A stretch of DNA of 64,000 nucleotides from positions 124,001-188,000 of the forward strand of contig JBEBJI010000001.1 of the NCBI GenBank assembly GCA_040079935.1, given 5' to 3'. Shown piece by piece: positions 6,979 through 15,087 of the stretch. The notes under the pieces were generated by a model. The model did not search any database, was not told the DNA's origin, and was given only the letters and a program-made list of their open reading frames with translations. Position numbers and translations under genes: made by a program. Position 1 is the first letter of the stretch; every line of letters begins with the position of its first letter. Source of the stretch: Methylotenera_A sp040079935 (lineage in GTDB: Bacteria > Pseudomonadota > Gammaproteobacteria > Burkholderiales > Methylophilaceae).

Positions 6979-9393
6979 ATGATAATCATAGCGCTAGGTT
7001 TTGTTTTTGGCGCTTGGTTGTTGCAACAACAACCCATATTGCCTGCCCTGCAGGCCGCATGGATATTGGCTCCTAGTCTCATTATTTTCGTTAAATTTCA
7101 ACATAAAATAGTAAAAAAATGTAGTCTTTTTGTGCTCGCAGCGTTGTGCGGGTTTTTCTGGGCGGCAACATTTGCGACGATACGATTAAGCGACGAATTA
7201 CCTAAAAACTGGGAGCAGCAAAGCGTTGAAATTATCGGCGTGGTGGCGAGCTTGCCAGAAGTGACTGAGCGCGGCGAGCGCTTTCAGTTTGATGTTGAAA
7301 AAATACTCACAAAAGATGACACAAAAACTTTAAAAATTCCACAACATATTTCACTCAATTATTATCGTGAAGTTGAATCTGCCAAGCCAGAAAACGCGCC
7401 TGCTTTAACTAATTATTTTCATGCCGGCGAGCGCTGGCAATTCACTGTGCGGCTCAAGCGCCCGCACAGCACTTATAATCCGCACGGTTTCGATTTTGAA
7501 GCTTGGGCGCTGGCGGAAAATATGCGTGCGACTGGCGCCATTCGTAACAAAAGTGGCTACAAAAAACTCACAAATTTCGTATGGAAGCCAAGTTATTTAA
7601 TCGAAAATTGGCGTGAAAAAATTGGCAATAAAATCTCTCAAGTGCTAACAAATAAGCACTACGCAGGTGTGATTCGCGCATTGGTGGTCGGTGACGACAG
7701 CCAAATTTCGCAAGCACAGTGGGATGTATTTTTTAAAGCTGGAGTCGGGCATTTGGTAAGCATTTCTGGCTTGCACATCACCATGTTGGCGGGTTTGGCG
7801 TTTTCTTTGGTCGCGTTTAGTTGGCGGCGAATGCCCAGCTTGGTCGTACGCCTGCCAACGCGCAAAGCAGCGACTATCGCGGGCGTCTTGGTCGCTCTTA
7901 TGTATGCTGCCTTAGCGGGCTGGTCTGTGCCCACGCAGCGCACTATTTTTATGCTACTAACATTTGCTGTTGCGCTTTTGTTGGCGCGTAACTTAGCGAT
8001 TTCGCGTGTGCTGGCAATCGCGCTAATCGTGGTGGTTTTGTGTGATCCTTGGGCGGTTATTGCACCAGGTTTTTGGCTGTCATTTGGTGCCGTGGCGCTA
8101 ATTGCTTACGTCACAGTTAACAGATTAAAAACCGCGCATTGGTTTAAAACCGCCATTAACACGCAGTGGGCGATTACTTTAGGCTTGTTGCCACTACTCA
8201 TCGTCATGTTTGGCCAAGCCTCTATCGTTTCGCCGCTCGCCAACGCTTTTGCCATCCCCATTATTTCACTTTTGGTGGTGCCGTTGTCTATTTTTGGCAG
8301 CTTGCTCAATCTCGATTTTGTGTTGCAAGTTTCTCATTTTATTTTAGAAATCTGCATGCACGGTCTCAATTGGCTGGCAAATTTACCTACTTGGCAGCAA
8401 GCCGCACCGCCAATCTGGACGCTGCTTGTAGCGATTTTCGGCGTGCTCTGGCTATTGCTGCCGTGCGGATTCCCGCAGCGTTGGCTTGGGCTTATTTTAT
8501 TGTTGCCGCTGTTTTTTGTGGAAGTTGAAAAACCCAACATCGGCGAAATGCAAGTGGCGGTGTTGGATGTCGGGCAAGGTTTGGCAGCGGTGATTCATAC
8601 TAGGAATCATGCATTTTTATACGATGCTGGCTCACGCTATTCGGCGCAATCCGATGCAGGTAGCAAAATTATCGTGCCATATTTGCGCGGCAAAGGTGTG
8701 AAAAAGTTAGATGGTTTTATTGTGAGCCACGATGACATCGACCACAGCGGCGGCGCAGCTTCTGTACTCGCGCAGGTGCCAGTGACTTGGTTGGCGAGTT
8801 CGTTCAACTTAGCTGCGGATAATCTACCAAGGAAAACCATGAAGTGCTTTGCGGGCCAGTATTGGCGATGGGATGGCGTACATTTTGAAGTGCTACATCC
8901 AAGTTTAGAAAGCTACGAAAATGCCGATATAAAAGACAATAATAGAAGCTGCGTGCTGAAAGTGACCAGCCAATTCGGTAGCATTTTAGTGACAGGCGAT
9001 ATTGAAAAAGAAGCTGAAAGATCACTTTTAGAGACTAGCCTGCAGACCAATATCCATGAGACTTCTGGCGATTCTATTATTACCAATAATTTGCTTAAAA
9101 GTGCTGGTTTGCAAAGTGATGTCCTAATCGTCCCACATCATGGTAGCAAAACTTCTTCCACAGTAGATTTTGTACAAGCCGTTGGTGCAAAATACAGCGT
9201 TTTTACAGTGGGCTATTTGAATCGCTTCAAACATCCTAAGCCATTGATTGAAAAACGTTTTGAGGAAAGTGGCGCAATTACCCACCGCTCTGACTATCAA
9301 GGTGCAATTTTGATAGATTTCAAAAAGAATAATCCCATAAAAATGACGGTTTGGCGCCAAAGCCAGCCACGCTATTGGCATGATAACTATTAA
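6979..9393 (+). CDS. comEC: ComEC/Rec2 DNA internalisation channel
   Basis: An 804-aa protein with the full ComEC layout: N-terminal membrane segments and an OB-like region (about 1-190), the central Competence membrane domain (about 220-500, including HLVSISGLHITM), and a C-terminal metallo-beta-lactamase-like domain. The latter carries DVGQG, SHDDIDHSGG and VPHHGSKTSS. In naturally transformable bacteria ComEC carries single-stranded DNA across the inner membrane. The ATG directly follows the lolD stop. Two copies of the dispersed 35-bp repeat lie inside the frame, encoding residues 23-34 and 687-698. The second falls in a poorly conserved loop of the hydrolase domain. Confidence 0.93.
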   Translation: MIIIALGFVFGAWLLQQQPILPALQAAWILAPSLIIFVKFQHKIVKKCSLFVLAALCGFFWAATFATIRLSDELPKNWEQQSVEIIGVVASLPEVTERGERFQFDVEKILTKDDTKTLKIPQHISLNYYREVESAKPENAPALTNYFHAGERWQFTVRLKRPHSTYNPHGFDFEAWALAENMRATGAIRNKSGYKKLTNFVWKPSYLIENWREKIGNKISQVLTNKHYAGVIRALVVGDDSQISQAQWDVFFKAGVGHLVSISGLHITMLAGLAFSLVAFSWRRMPSLVVRLPTRKAATIAGVLVALMYAALAGWSVPTQRTIFMLLTFAVALLLARNLAISRVLAIALIVVVLCDPWAVIAPGFWLSFGAVALIAYVTVNRLKTAHWFKTAINTQWAITLGLLPLLIVMFGQASIVSPLANAFAIPIISLLVVPLSIFGSLLNLDFVLQVSHFILEICMHGLNWLANLPTWQQAAPPIWTLLVAIFGVLWLLLPCGFPQRWLGLILLLPLFFVEVEKPNIGEMQVAVLDVGQGLAAVIHTRNHAFLYDAGSRYSAQSDAGSKIIVPYLRGKGVKKLDGFIVSHDDIDHSGGAASVLAQVPVTWLASSFNLAADNLPRKTMKCFAGQYWRWDGVHFEVLHPSLESYENADIKDNNRSCVLKVTSQFGSILVTGDIEKEAERSLLETSLQTNIHETSGDSIITNNLLKSAGLQSDVLIVPHHGSKTSSTVDFVQAVGAKYSVFTVGYLNRFKHPKPLIEKRFEESGAITHRSDYQGAILIDFKKNNPIKMTVWRQSQPRYWHDNY
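7045..7079 (+). repeat. 35-bp dispersed repeat in comEC (first)
   Basis: Left arm GCCCTGCAGGCC, core GCATGGATATT, right arm GGCTCCTAGTCT. The element is translated as ALQAAWILAPSL in the N-terminal hydrophobic segment of ComEC. Confidence 0.85.
9037..9071 (-). repeat. 35-bp dispersed repeat in comEC (second)
   Basis: Left arm AGCCTGCAGACC, reversed core AATATCCATGA, right arm GACTTCTGGCGA. It is translated as LQTNIHETSG, nearly the same peptide as the two purL copies. Confidence 0.85.
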
Positions 9394-9479
9394 TCAAAAT
9401 CTTGTCATAAAGAAACTTGCCGAAACGCGCGCTTCCAGCTAAAGTAACGGAAGTTTTTGAAACCTTAAGGAGTATCGCT

Positions 9480-10085
9480 GTGTGGGAAATTATTCAGGCC
9501 GCTGGTTGGCCAATTTGGCCGCTAATTATTGCTTCAATTATCGCGTTAGCGATTATTGGTGAGCGTACTTGGGCTTTGCGTGCGGAAGTGGTAGCACCGA
9601 GCAATTTGTTGCCAGAAGTGCAAAAGTGGCTGGGGCAGGGCGGCGTAACCAAAGAAACGCTGAATAAATTAGAGCAACATTCCATGCTCGGGCAAGTATT
9701 TGCTAGCGCGTTATCCAACGCTAAAAACTCGCGTGAAGTGACTAAAGAGGCGATTGAAGAAACTGGCCGTGCTGTTGCGCACAAATTAGAGCGCTATTTG
9801 CCGATATTAGGCACTATCGCTACCGTAGCGCCGTTATTGGGTTTGTTGGGTACGGTAATTGGCATGGTGGAATTATTTGGCTCATTTACCAACAGTGGTC
9901 ACGATGTGGCGCAATTTGCACGCGGCATTTCTGTGGCGCTTTACAATACGGCAGCAGGTATCGTAGTGGCGGTGCCAGCGATGATTGCGTATCGTTTTTT
10001 CCGTAGTAAAGTGGATGATTTGTTAGTCGACATGGAGCAACAGGCGATTAAGATCGTTGAAATTTTACATGGTCAAAGAAACTAA
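9480..10085 (+). CDS. exbB: MotA/TolQ/ExbB family proton channel protein
   Basis: An inner membrane protein of about 201 aa with three transmembrane regions (about 10-30, 105-135 and 150-175) and the family motif LLGLLGTVIGM. It forms the proton channel of ExbBD/TolQR-type motors. The open frame extends upstream to a TTG at 9417, but the GTG at 9480 is much better: TAAGGAG at 9466-9472 lies 7 bases before it and the protein then begins WEIIQAAGWPIWP. The partner exbD follows after 16 bases. In many beta- and gammaproteobacteria this pair precedes msbA-lpxK-ycaR-kdsB, but its exact client there is not defined. Confidence 0.9.
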   Translation: MWEIIQAAGWPIWPLIIASIIALAIIGERTWALRAEVVAPSNLLPEVQKWLGQGGVTKETLNKLEQHSMLGQVFASALSNAKNSREVTKEAIEETGRAVAHKLERYLPILGTIATVAPLLGLLGTVIGMVELFGSFTNSGHDVAQFARGISVALYNTAAGIVVAVPAMIAYRFFRSKVDDLLVDMEQQAIKIVEILHGQRN

Positions 10086-10101
10086 AAAAGGTTTATAAAA
10101 C

Positions 10102-10521
10102 ATGAACTTTCAACGTGGCAAACGCAACGAAGAGCTCGAGATGAATCTCGTGCCTTTGATCGACGTGTTATTGGTGATTATTATTTTCTTGGTGGTCAGC
10201 GCAACGTTTTCGCGTACCAGCGAGTTGCAAATCAATTTGCCGACAGCTGAAGCGAATGCACCAGAAGATAAGCCATTGGTGATTACCGTAGAAGTGGATG
10301 CGACTGGACATTATATGGTCAACGGAAATGCAGTAGATGGCGCGAGCGTAGCAGGTATTGCTTCAGCGCTCACCAAGGCTGGCGGCAACGGTAAAGAGCC
10401 AACTATAGTGATTAATGCCGATGCGAAATCGACGCACCAAAGCGTAGTGAATGTCATGGAAGCTGCGCGGCAAGCCAATTACACGCATATTACGTTTGCC
10501 ACACAGATTGGCTCCGAATAG
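10102..10521 (+). CDS. exbD: ExbD/TolR family biopolymer transport protein
   Basis: A 139-aa protein with a short cytoplasmic N terminus, one transmembrane helix (about residues 14-35, MNLVPLIDVLLVIIIFLVV) containing the essential aspartate, and a periplasmic domain rich in short strands. It pairs with the ExbB-like protein to couple the proton gradient to envelope work. It lies in the same operon, 16 bases downstream of exbB and about 50 bases before msbA. Confidence 0.93.
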   Translation: MNFQRGKRNEELEMNLVPLIDVLLVIIIFLVVSATFSRTSELQINLPTAEANAPEDKPLVITVEVDATGHYMVNGNAVDGASVAGIASALTKAGGNGKEPTIVINADAKSTHQSVVNVMEAARQANYTHITFATQIGSE

Positions 10522-10572
10522 TATTGAGTTATTTCTCTCAGTATTCGACTGTCAGAATTTAAACCTAAACTA

Positions 10573-12327
10573 ATGTCGAAATCCTCCCGCAAGCAAGAAA
10601 AAACGCCGCATATCGCCAACGCTAAAATGTTGTATATGCGGCTTTTTCGCTATGTTTGGCAATTTAAAACATTCTTTTTTATCACTATTGCTGCTACCGC
10701 AATTCTGGCCGCCAGTAACACGGGCTTTTTGGCTTTAATTCGGGAGGTTACTGACAAAGGTTTTGCTAAACAAGCTTCGAATAAAACCTATTTATTACCG
10801 CTGATGTTGTTTGGTTTAATGGCCATTCGAGGCTTAGCAGGCTTTGTTTCAAATTACAGCATGCGTATTGTAGCGCGCAAAATAGTTGAATGTATTAGAA
10901 AAGAAGCATTCAATAAAATGATGTTGCTACCTGTTAGTTATTATGATGCTAACACAACAGGCGTGCAGGTTTCTAAATTGACTTATGACGCTGAGCGCCT
11001 TTCTACTGCGTGCTCGCGCGCCGCTTTGAATGTGCTTAGAGACGTGCTAACTGCATTCGGCTTGATTGCTTACATGCTATATCTTGATTGGCGCCTCACT
11101 TTAATTTTTGCTCTGGTGGCTCCTTTGATGGGTTTGTATTTAAGTAAAATGACGCCTAAATTGCGTGCAAATGCTAAAAGGGTGCAGCTTGGTGTAGGTG
11201 AAATGACTAAAGCAGCAGAAGAGGCAATTTCTGGTCAGCGGATAGTTAAAATATTTGGCGCGCAAGATTATGAAAGCGAGCGATTTTCGGTGGTAGTGAG
11301 TAAAAATCGTCAGCTAGAATTACGCTCCGCGCGTATTGCTGGGTTGAATAGTCTGGTAGTGGAATTGTTAGCTGCCGTGGCTTTGGCTTTGGTGGTGTAT
11401 TACGCGCTGGGCAGATTCAGCGTTGGAGAGTTCGCTGCGTTTATTGGCGCTTTGCTAATGCTGATTGGCCCAATAAAGCATATTACTGCAGCCAATGAAG
11501 ATTTTCAGGTTGGTCTCGCTGCTGCACAAAGCGTGTTTGAAGTCATAGATACGCCTGCAGAACTTGATGAAGGCGAAAAACAAATTGCGCGCTCAAAAGG
11601 TGAAATTGAATTTAAAAACGTTACTTTGCGCTATGAAAATGCCAAAAAACCTGCATTAAATAATTTAAGCTTTACTATTCAGCCAGGCGAAAAACTGGCG
11701 CTGGTTGGGCGTTCTGGAGGCGGTAAAACCACACTGGTGAATTTACTGCCACGTTTTTACGATTTGCAACAAGGCTTGGTGCTGCTTGATGGCGTGGATA
11801 TTCGCTCGCTAGAGTTAAAAAACTTACGCAGTCAGTTTTCGCTGGTCAGCCAAGATATTATTTTGTTCAACGACACGATTTTTAATAACATCGCTTACGG
11901 TACGTTAAGGAACGCGACTGAGGCAGAAGTGATTGACGCTGCCAAGGCCGCGCATGCTTGGGAGTTTATTTCGCAGTTTCCAGATGGCCTGCAAAATGAA
12001 ATTGGCGATAGAGGCGTGCGTCTTTCTGGCGGCCAGCGTCAGCGCATCGCCATTGCGCGCGCGATTCTTAAAGATGCGCCAATTTTGTTGCTGGATGAGG
12101 CTACCAGCGCGCTGGATACGGAATCGGAGCAGCATGTGCAAGCTGCGTTGGATACGTTGATGCAAAACCGTACATCAATCGTCATCGCGCACCGCCTCAG
12201 CACCATCGAAAATGCTGATAGAATTTTGGTGATGGATCAAGGTGAGATTGTCGAATCTGGCACGCATCAGGCGCTCATCAAGAAAAATGGCTATTACACC
12301 AAACTGTATCAAAAAGAGTTCGACTAG
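10573..12327 (+). CDS. msbA: Lipid A export ABC transporter MsbA
   Basis: A 584-aa half-transporter. Six transmembrane helices occupy about residues 25-320, followed by an ATPase domain with GRSGGGKTT (Walker A, about 378), LSGGQRQRIA (about 483), ILLLDEATSALD (Walker B) and the switch His in IAHRLST. It flips lipid A-core across the inner membrane. The next genes, lpxK, ycaR and kdsB, fit an LPS role. Confidence 0.93.
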   Translation: MSKSSRKQEKTPHIANAKMLYMRLFRYVWQFKTFFFITIAATAILAASNTGFLALIREVTDKGFAKQASNKTYLLPLMLFGLMAIRGLAGFVSNYSMRIVARKIVECIRKEAFNKMMLLPVSYYDANTTGVQVSKLTYDAERLSTACSRAALNVLRDVLTAFGLIAYMLYLDWRLTLIFALVAPLMGLYLSKMTPKLRANAKRVQLGVGEMTKAAEEAISGQRIVKIFGAQDYESERFSVVVSKNRQLELRSARIAGLNSLVVELLAAVALALVVYYALGRFSVGEFAAFIGALLMLIGPIKHITAANEDFQVGLAAAQSVFEVIDTPAELDEGEKQIARSKGEIEFKNVTLRYENAKKPALNNLSFTIQPGEKLALVGRSGGGKTTLVNLLPRFYDLQQGLVLLDGVDIRSLELKNLRSQFSLVSQDIILFNDTIFNNIAYGTLRNATEAEVIDAAKAAHAWEFISQFPDGLQNEIGDRGVRLSGGQRQRIAIARAILKDAPILLLDEATSALDTESEQHVQAALDTLMQNRTSIVIAHRLSTIENADRILVMDQGEIVESGTHQALIKKNGYYTKLYQKEFD

Positions 12328-12369
12328 TTTTTTGTATTTGACTGGGTTTTTGTTAAAAAATAGGCTTTC

Positions 12370-13350
12370 GTGAAAAATTTTATCCAAAATGCATGGGTGA
12401 CAAAAGGCGCAATTTTTTACCTAATTTTAGTGCCGCTATCATGGCTGTTTGCGGGCATTACAGCGCTTCGCCGTTGGGCTTACCGTGCGAGTGTGTTGAA
12501 ATCTTACGCGCTGCCCGTGCCGGTGATTGTGGTCGGCAATATCAATGTGGGCGGCAGCGGCAAAACGCCAGCGGTAATTTGGTTGGCGAATCAACTAAAG
12601 CAGCAAGGTTACAAACCCGCCGTGATAAGTCGTGGTTATGGCGGCAACGCAACGCAGGCCACTAGTGTCACGCCAGCCAGCCTGACGAGCATTGTGGGCG
12701 ATGAGCCAGTACTCATCGCCAGCCGCTGTGGTTGCCCAGTGTGGGTGGGGGCAGATCGGGTGGATGCCGCAACAGCGTTATTAAAGGCGCATCCTGAGTG
12801 CAATGTAATTATCAGCGACGATGGCTTGCAACATTATCGCTTAAAGCGTGATGTTGAGATTGCCATTGTCGACAATGCAAGCCTGCAGACCGCATGTCTA
12901 TTGCCTGCTGGGCCATTGCGTGAGGCACCTTGGCGCTTAAAAACGGTTGATGCTATTGTTTGTAATGGTGAGAAGGTGATAGAAAATGCCTATCAAATGC
13001 AGTTGGTAGGCGAACAATTTTATAACCTCACAGATAAAAGTTTAACTGCAAATGTGGCAGATTTTAAACACAAAAAAGTGACGGCTATCGCTGGCATTGG
13101 TAAGCCAGAGCGGTTTTTTGAGCATTTACGTCAATTAGGCTTGAGCTTTGCCAGCATCGGATTTGCAGATCATTATGCATATTCTGCGCAAGATTTGGCT
13201 CACATTGATTGCGATGCGATTATCATGACAGAAAAAGATGCCGTAAAATGCAAATTATTCGCGAAAAAAAACTATTGGGTGTTGCCCGTGCAAGCCAGCA
13301 TTGACGAGGCTTTGATGCCGGTCATATTAAGTAAATTAGAAAAAAGGTAA
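12370..13350 (+). CDS. lpxK: Tetraacyldisaccharide 4'-kinase LpxK
   Basis: A 326-aa kinase that adds the 4' phosphate to the lipid A disaccharide precursor. An N-terminal hydrophobic anchor (about 8-30) is followed by the P-loop region GNINVGGSGKTP (about 57-68), SDDGLQHYRLKRD and LLPAGPLREA, all typical. The start is GTG at 12370; no strong ribosome binding site is visible. A degenerate 35-bp repeat copy at 12880-12914 covers part of the conserved LPAGP motif. Part of the exbBD-msbA-lpxK-ycaR-kdsB operon. Confidence 0.94.
   Translation: MKNFIQNAWVTKGAIFYLILVPLSWLFAGITALRRWAYRASVLKSYALPVPVIVVGNINVGGSGKTPAVIWLANQLKQQGYKPAVISRGYGGNATQATSVTPASLTSIVGDEPVLIASRCGCPVWVGADRVDAATALLKAHPECNVIISDDGLQHYRLKRDVEIAIVDNASLQTACLLPAGPLREAPWRLKTVDAIVCNGEKVIENAYQMQLVGEQFYNLTDKSLTANVADFKHKKVTAIAGIGKPERFFEHLRQLGLSFASIGFADHYAYSAQDLAHIDCDAIIMTEKDAVKCKLFAKKNYWVLPVQASIDEALMPVILSKLEKR
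12880..12914 (+). repeat. 35-bp dispersed repeat, degenerate copy in lpxK
   Basis: Arm AGCCTGCAGACC, core GCATGTCTATT (9 of 11 consensus positions) and arm GCCTGCTGGGCC at exact 12-11-12 spacing. It is translated as SLQTACLLPAGP, in the same frame as the first comEC copy. The conserved LLPAGP motif of the enzyme probably limits the match. Confidence 0.5.
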
Positions 13351-13357
13351 AGCTATT

Positions 13358-13543
13358 ATGGATTCGAAACTACTACAAATTTTAGTTTGCCCTGTCACCA
13401 AAGGGCCGTTGATTTACGACAAGAAAAATAACGAGCTCATTTCAAAATCTGCGCGGCTGGCGTACCCAATCCGCGATGGCATTCCCGTGATGTTGGAAGA
13501 TGAAGCCAGAAAATTGGAAGAAAAAGAATATTTAGCAGATTGA
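13358..13543 (+). CDS. ycaR: Trm112/YcaR family small protein
   Basis: A 61-aa protein beginning MDSKLLQILVCPVTKGPL, with the later AYPIRDGIPVML, the hallmark of the Trm112-like family. The usual second N-terminal cysteine of zinc-binding members is not conserved: only one Cys is present. It lies 7 bases after lpxK and before kdsB, the normal place for ycaR. Its molecular role is not established; Trm112 relatives activate methyltransferases. Confidence 0.9.
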   Translation: MDSKLLQILVCPVTKGPLIYDKKNNELISKSARLAYPIRDGIPVMLEDEARKLEEKEYLAD

Positions 13544-13556
13544 TAATGAGGCGGAT

Positions 13557-13675
13557 AATTCAAAATCTCGTGATGCAGTGCAAGGCGCACGGAGCGCAGA
13601 AGCCGAGACAGTATGCTGTATTACGGCGAGGTTGCGAGCACCGCGCAACGCCGCAATCTGCACGAGAAATGAATT
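13557..13675. repeat. 119-bp imperfect palindromic element abutting the kdsB start codon
   Basis: The ends are inverted copies: AATTCA...TCTCGTG...GCAG on the left and CTGCACGAGAAATGAATT on the right. The inside carries GC-rich partly complementary stretches around a GACAGTATGCTGTATTACG centre. This is the look of a MITE-like or large REP-type element. The right end is the base before the kdsB ATG, so the kdsB translation start region is made of repeat sequence. Confidence 0.7.
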
Positions 13676-14416
13676 ATGTTTAAAGTTGTAATTCCTGCCC
13701 GCTACGCCAGTACGCGCTTGCAAGGCAAGCCTCTGTTGGATATTGCTGGCAAGCCAATGGTGGTAAGGGTTGCAGAGCAGGCTGCAAAAAGCGGCGCGAG
13801 CGAGATTGTGATTGCAACCGATTTTGAAAAAATCATACAAGCGGCGGCAGAGCACAATATTAAAGTCGTGATGACGCGCATAGACCATGCTTCAGGTACG
13901 GATAGAATCGCCGAAGTCGCGCAAATATTTAACTGGAGTGACGATGAAATTGTGGTGAACGTGCAAGGCGATGAGCCGTTAATCGACCCAAAACTCATTC
14001 AAGAAGTCGCTGCACATTTGGCTAAGAGCAAAGATGCAGTCATGGCGACCGCTTGTCACGCCATTCATGATGAAGCGAGTTTTTTAAATCCGAATATCGT
14101 CAAAGTAGTGCTGGATGCTAACGGCAACGCGCTGTATTTTAGCCGAGCGCCGATTCCTTACCCGCGCGACGACGCACACAAACAAAATATTCAAGCGCAT
14201 CGCCACATTGGCATTTACGCTTACCGTGTGGGGTTTTTAAAACAGTACGCACAATTAAGCGTGACAGAACTCGAGAAAATTGAAAGTTTAGAACAGTTAC
14301 GCGTGCTACATCACGGCTATAAAATTGGCGTAACGATTACGCAAAATGCGCCTGCAAGCGGCGTGGATACTCAAGAAGATTTAGATTACGTTAGAAGTAT
14401 TTTTAAAGACAAATAA
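13676..14416 (+). CDS. kdsB: 3-deoxy-manno-octulosonate cytidylyltransferase (CMP-Kdo synthetase)
   Basis: A 246-aa enzyme that activates Kdo with CTP for LPS inner core synthesis. Family motifs are IPARYASTRLQGKPL (residues 5-19), VVNVQGDEPLI (about 98-108), YFSRAPIPYPRD and HIGIYAYR. Length is normal. The ATG follows directly on the 119-bp palindromic element; only a weak GAG-type sequence within that element could serve as ribosome binding site. Last gene of the LPS run. Confidence 0.95.
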   Translation: MFKVVIPARYASTRLQGKPLLDIAGKPMVVRVAEQAAKSGASEIVIATDFEKIIQAAAEHNIKVVMTRIDHASGTDRIAEVAQIFNWSDDEIVVNVQGDEPLIDPKLIQEVAAHLAKSKDAVMATACHAIHDEASFLNPNIVKVVLDANGNALYFSRAPIPYPRDDAHKQNIQAHRHIGIYAYRVGFLKQYAQLSVTELEKIESLEQLRVLHHGYKIGVTITQNAPASGVDTQEDLDYVRSIFKDK

Positions 14417-14428
14417 TCTAAAATAGAT

Positions 14429-14463
14429 GCTCTGGAAGCCGCATAGATATTGGTCTGTAGGGC
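14429..14463 (+). repeat. 35-bp dispersed repeat after kdsB (intergenic)
   Basis: Left arm GCTCTGGAAGCC, core GCATAGATATT (one change), right arm GGTCTGTAGGGC. It starts 12 bases after the kdsB stop and heads a cluster of unrelated palindromes. Confidence 0.88.
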
Positions 14464-14507
14464 GTCAATAGCGAAGCGTATTGCGCAGAAAGAGAAGGTT
14501 TACATAC

Positions 14508-14532
14508 GGCGGATTACGTAAACTAATCCGCC
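14508..14532. repeat. Short hairpin repeat (GGCGGATTA / TAATCCGCC)
   Basis: Perfect 9-bp inverted repeat with a 7-base loop. Just upstream, at 14467-14486, a smaller AATAGCGAAGCGTATTG-type palindrome adjoins the 35-bp element. Both motifs look like dispersed non-coding repeats seen in many Proteobacteria, from memory. Confidence 0.6.
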
Positions 14533-14539
14533 CTACTAA

Positions 14540-14631
14540 CGTCATTGCGAGGGCATAGCCCGCGGCAATCCATGACTTTTAATCTAACTGGATTGCTTCG
14601 CCCAAGGTAAAGCCTTAGGCTCGCAATGACG
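14540..14631. repeat. 92-bp palindromic element with CGTCATTGCGAG termini
   Basis: Perfect 12-bp terminal inverted repeat CGTCATTGCGAG / CTCGCAATGACG, with an inner GCAATCCATGAC / CTGGATTGCTTCG pair. The CGTCATTGCGAG...CTCGCAATGACG design is a very widespread MITE-like repeat in bacterial genomes. It lies between kdsB and the convergent DUF486 gene. Confidence 0.8.
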
Positions 14632-14652
14632 AGTTAGCCTGCAATTGCTATT

Positions 14653-14994
14653 TTAGGTTCTAAACATAAAATATACTGCGCCCAGCAAACACAAGCCAGC
14701 CCATAAAAAATCCAGCTTTAATGGTTGGTTCATGTAAAAAATCGCAAATGGTACAAACACACTCAAGGTGATGACTTCTTGCAACATTTTAAGTTGACCG
14801 AGCGATAGCGCAGTAATGCCGATGCGGTTGGCAGGCACTTGAAACAAATATTCCATCAGCGCAATGCCCCAACTGATTAGCGCGGCAATTATCCAAGGTT
14901 TATGGCTTAAATTTTTAAGATGCGCGTACCAAGCAAACGTCATGAAGACGTTGGAAATGGTGAGTAGAATGATGGTTTTAAAAATAACGGGCAT
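14653..14994 (-). CDS. DUF486 family small membrane protein
   Basis: A 113-aa protein with four predicted transmembrane helices (about 5-20, 34-50, 68-88, 95-111). It matches the DUF486 family by its FAWYAHLK, NRIGITALSLGQLKMLQE and AGLCLLGAVYFMFR segments. The family is related to small EamA/DMT-type transporters; the substrate is unknown. The gene stands alone, flanked on both sides by palindromic repeats and convergent with kdsB. Confidence 0.85.
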   Translation of the reverse strand: MPVIFKTIILLTISNVFMTFAWYAHLKNLSHKPWIIAALISWGIALMEYLFQVPANRIGITALSLGQLKMLQEVITLSVFVPFAIFYMNQPLKLDFLWAGLCLLGAVYFMFRT

Positions 14995-15006
14995 AAATTA
15001 GTTTTT

Positions 15007-15087
15007 GTAGGGTGGGCAACGGGCTTATTTGCACACGCGGTTATTCATGGATTGGTTCAGCATGGGCAAGCTAGTTGCCCACCCTAC
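15007..15087. repeat. 81-bp palindromic element with GTAGGGTGGGCAAC termini
   Basis: Perfect 14-bp terminal inverted repeat GTAGGGTGGGCAAC / GTTGCCCACCCTAC around a partly repetitive middle. This is a recognisable dispersed repeat type. Its right end reaches into the stop codon of the next gene (CTA at 15084-15086 is the TAG stop on the minus strand). Confidence 0.75.

Noticed and set aside
8166..8528. 120-aa open frame within comEC, and similar overlapping frames
   Set aside because: It is a shadow of the comEC frame, without its own ribosome binding site or recognisable family.
9417..9479. TTG at 9417 as the exbB start
   Set aside because: GTG at 9480 has TAAGGAG at 7-base spacing and gives the family-typical N terminus.
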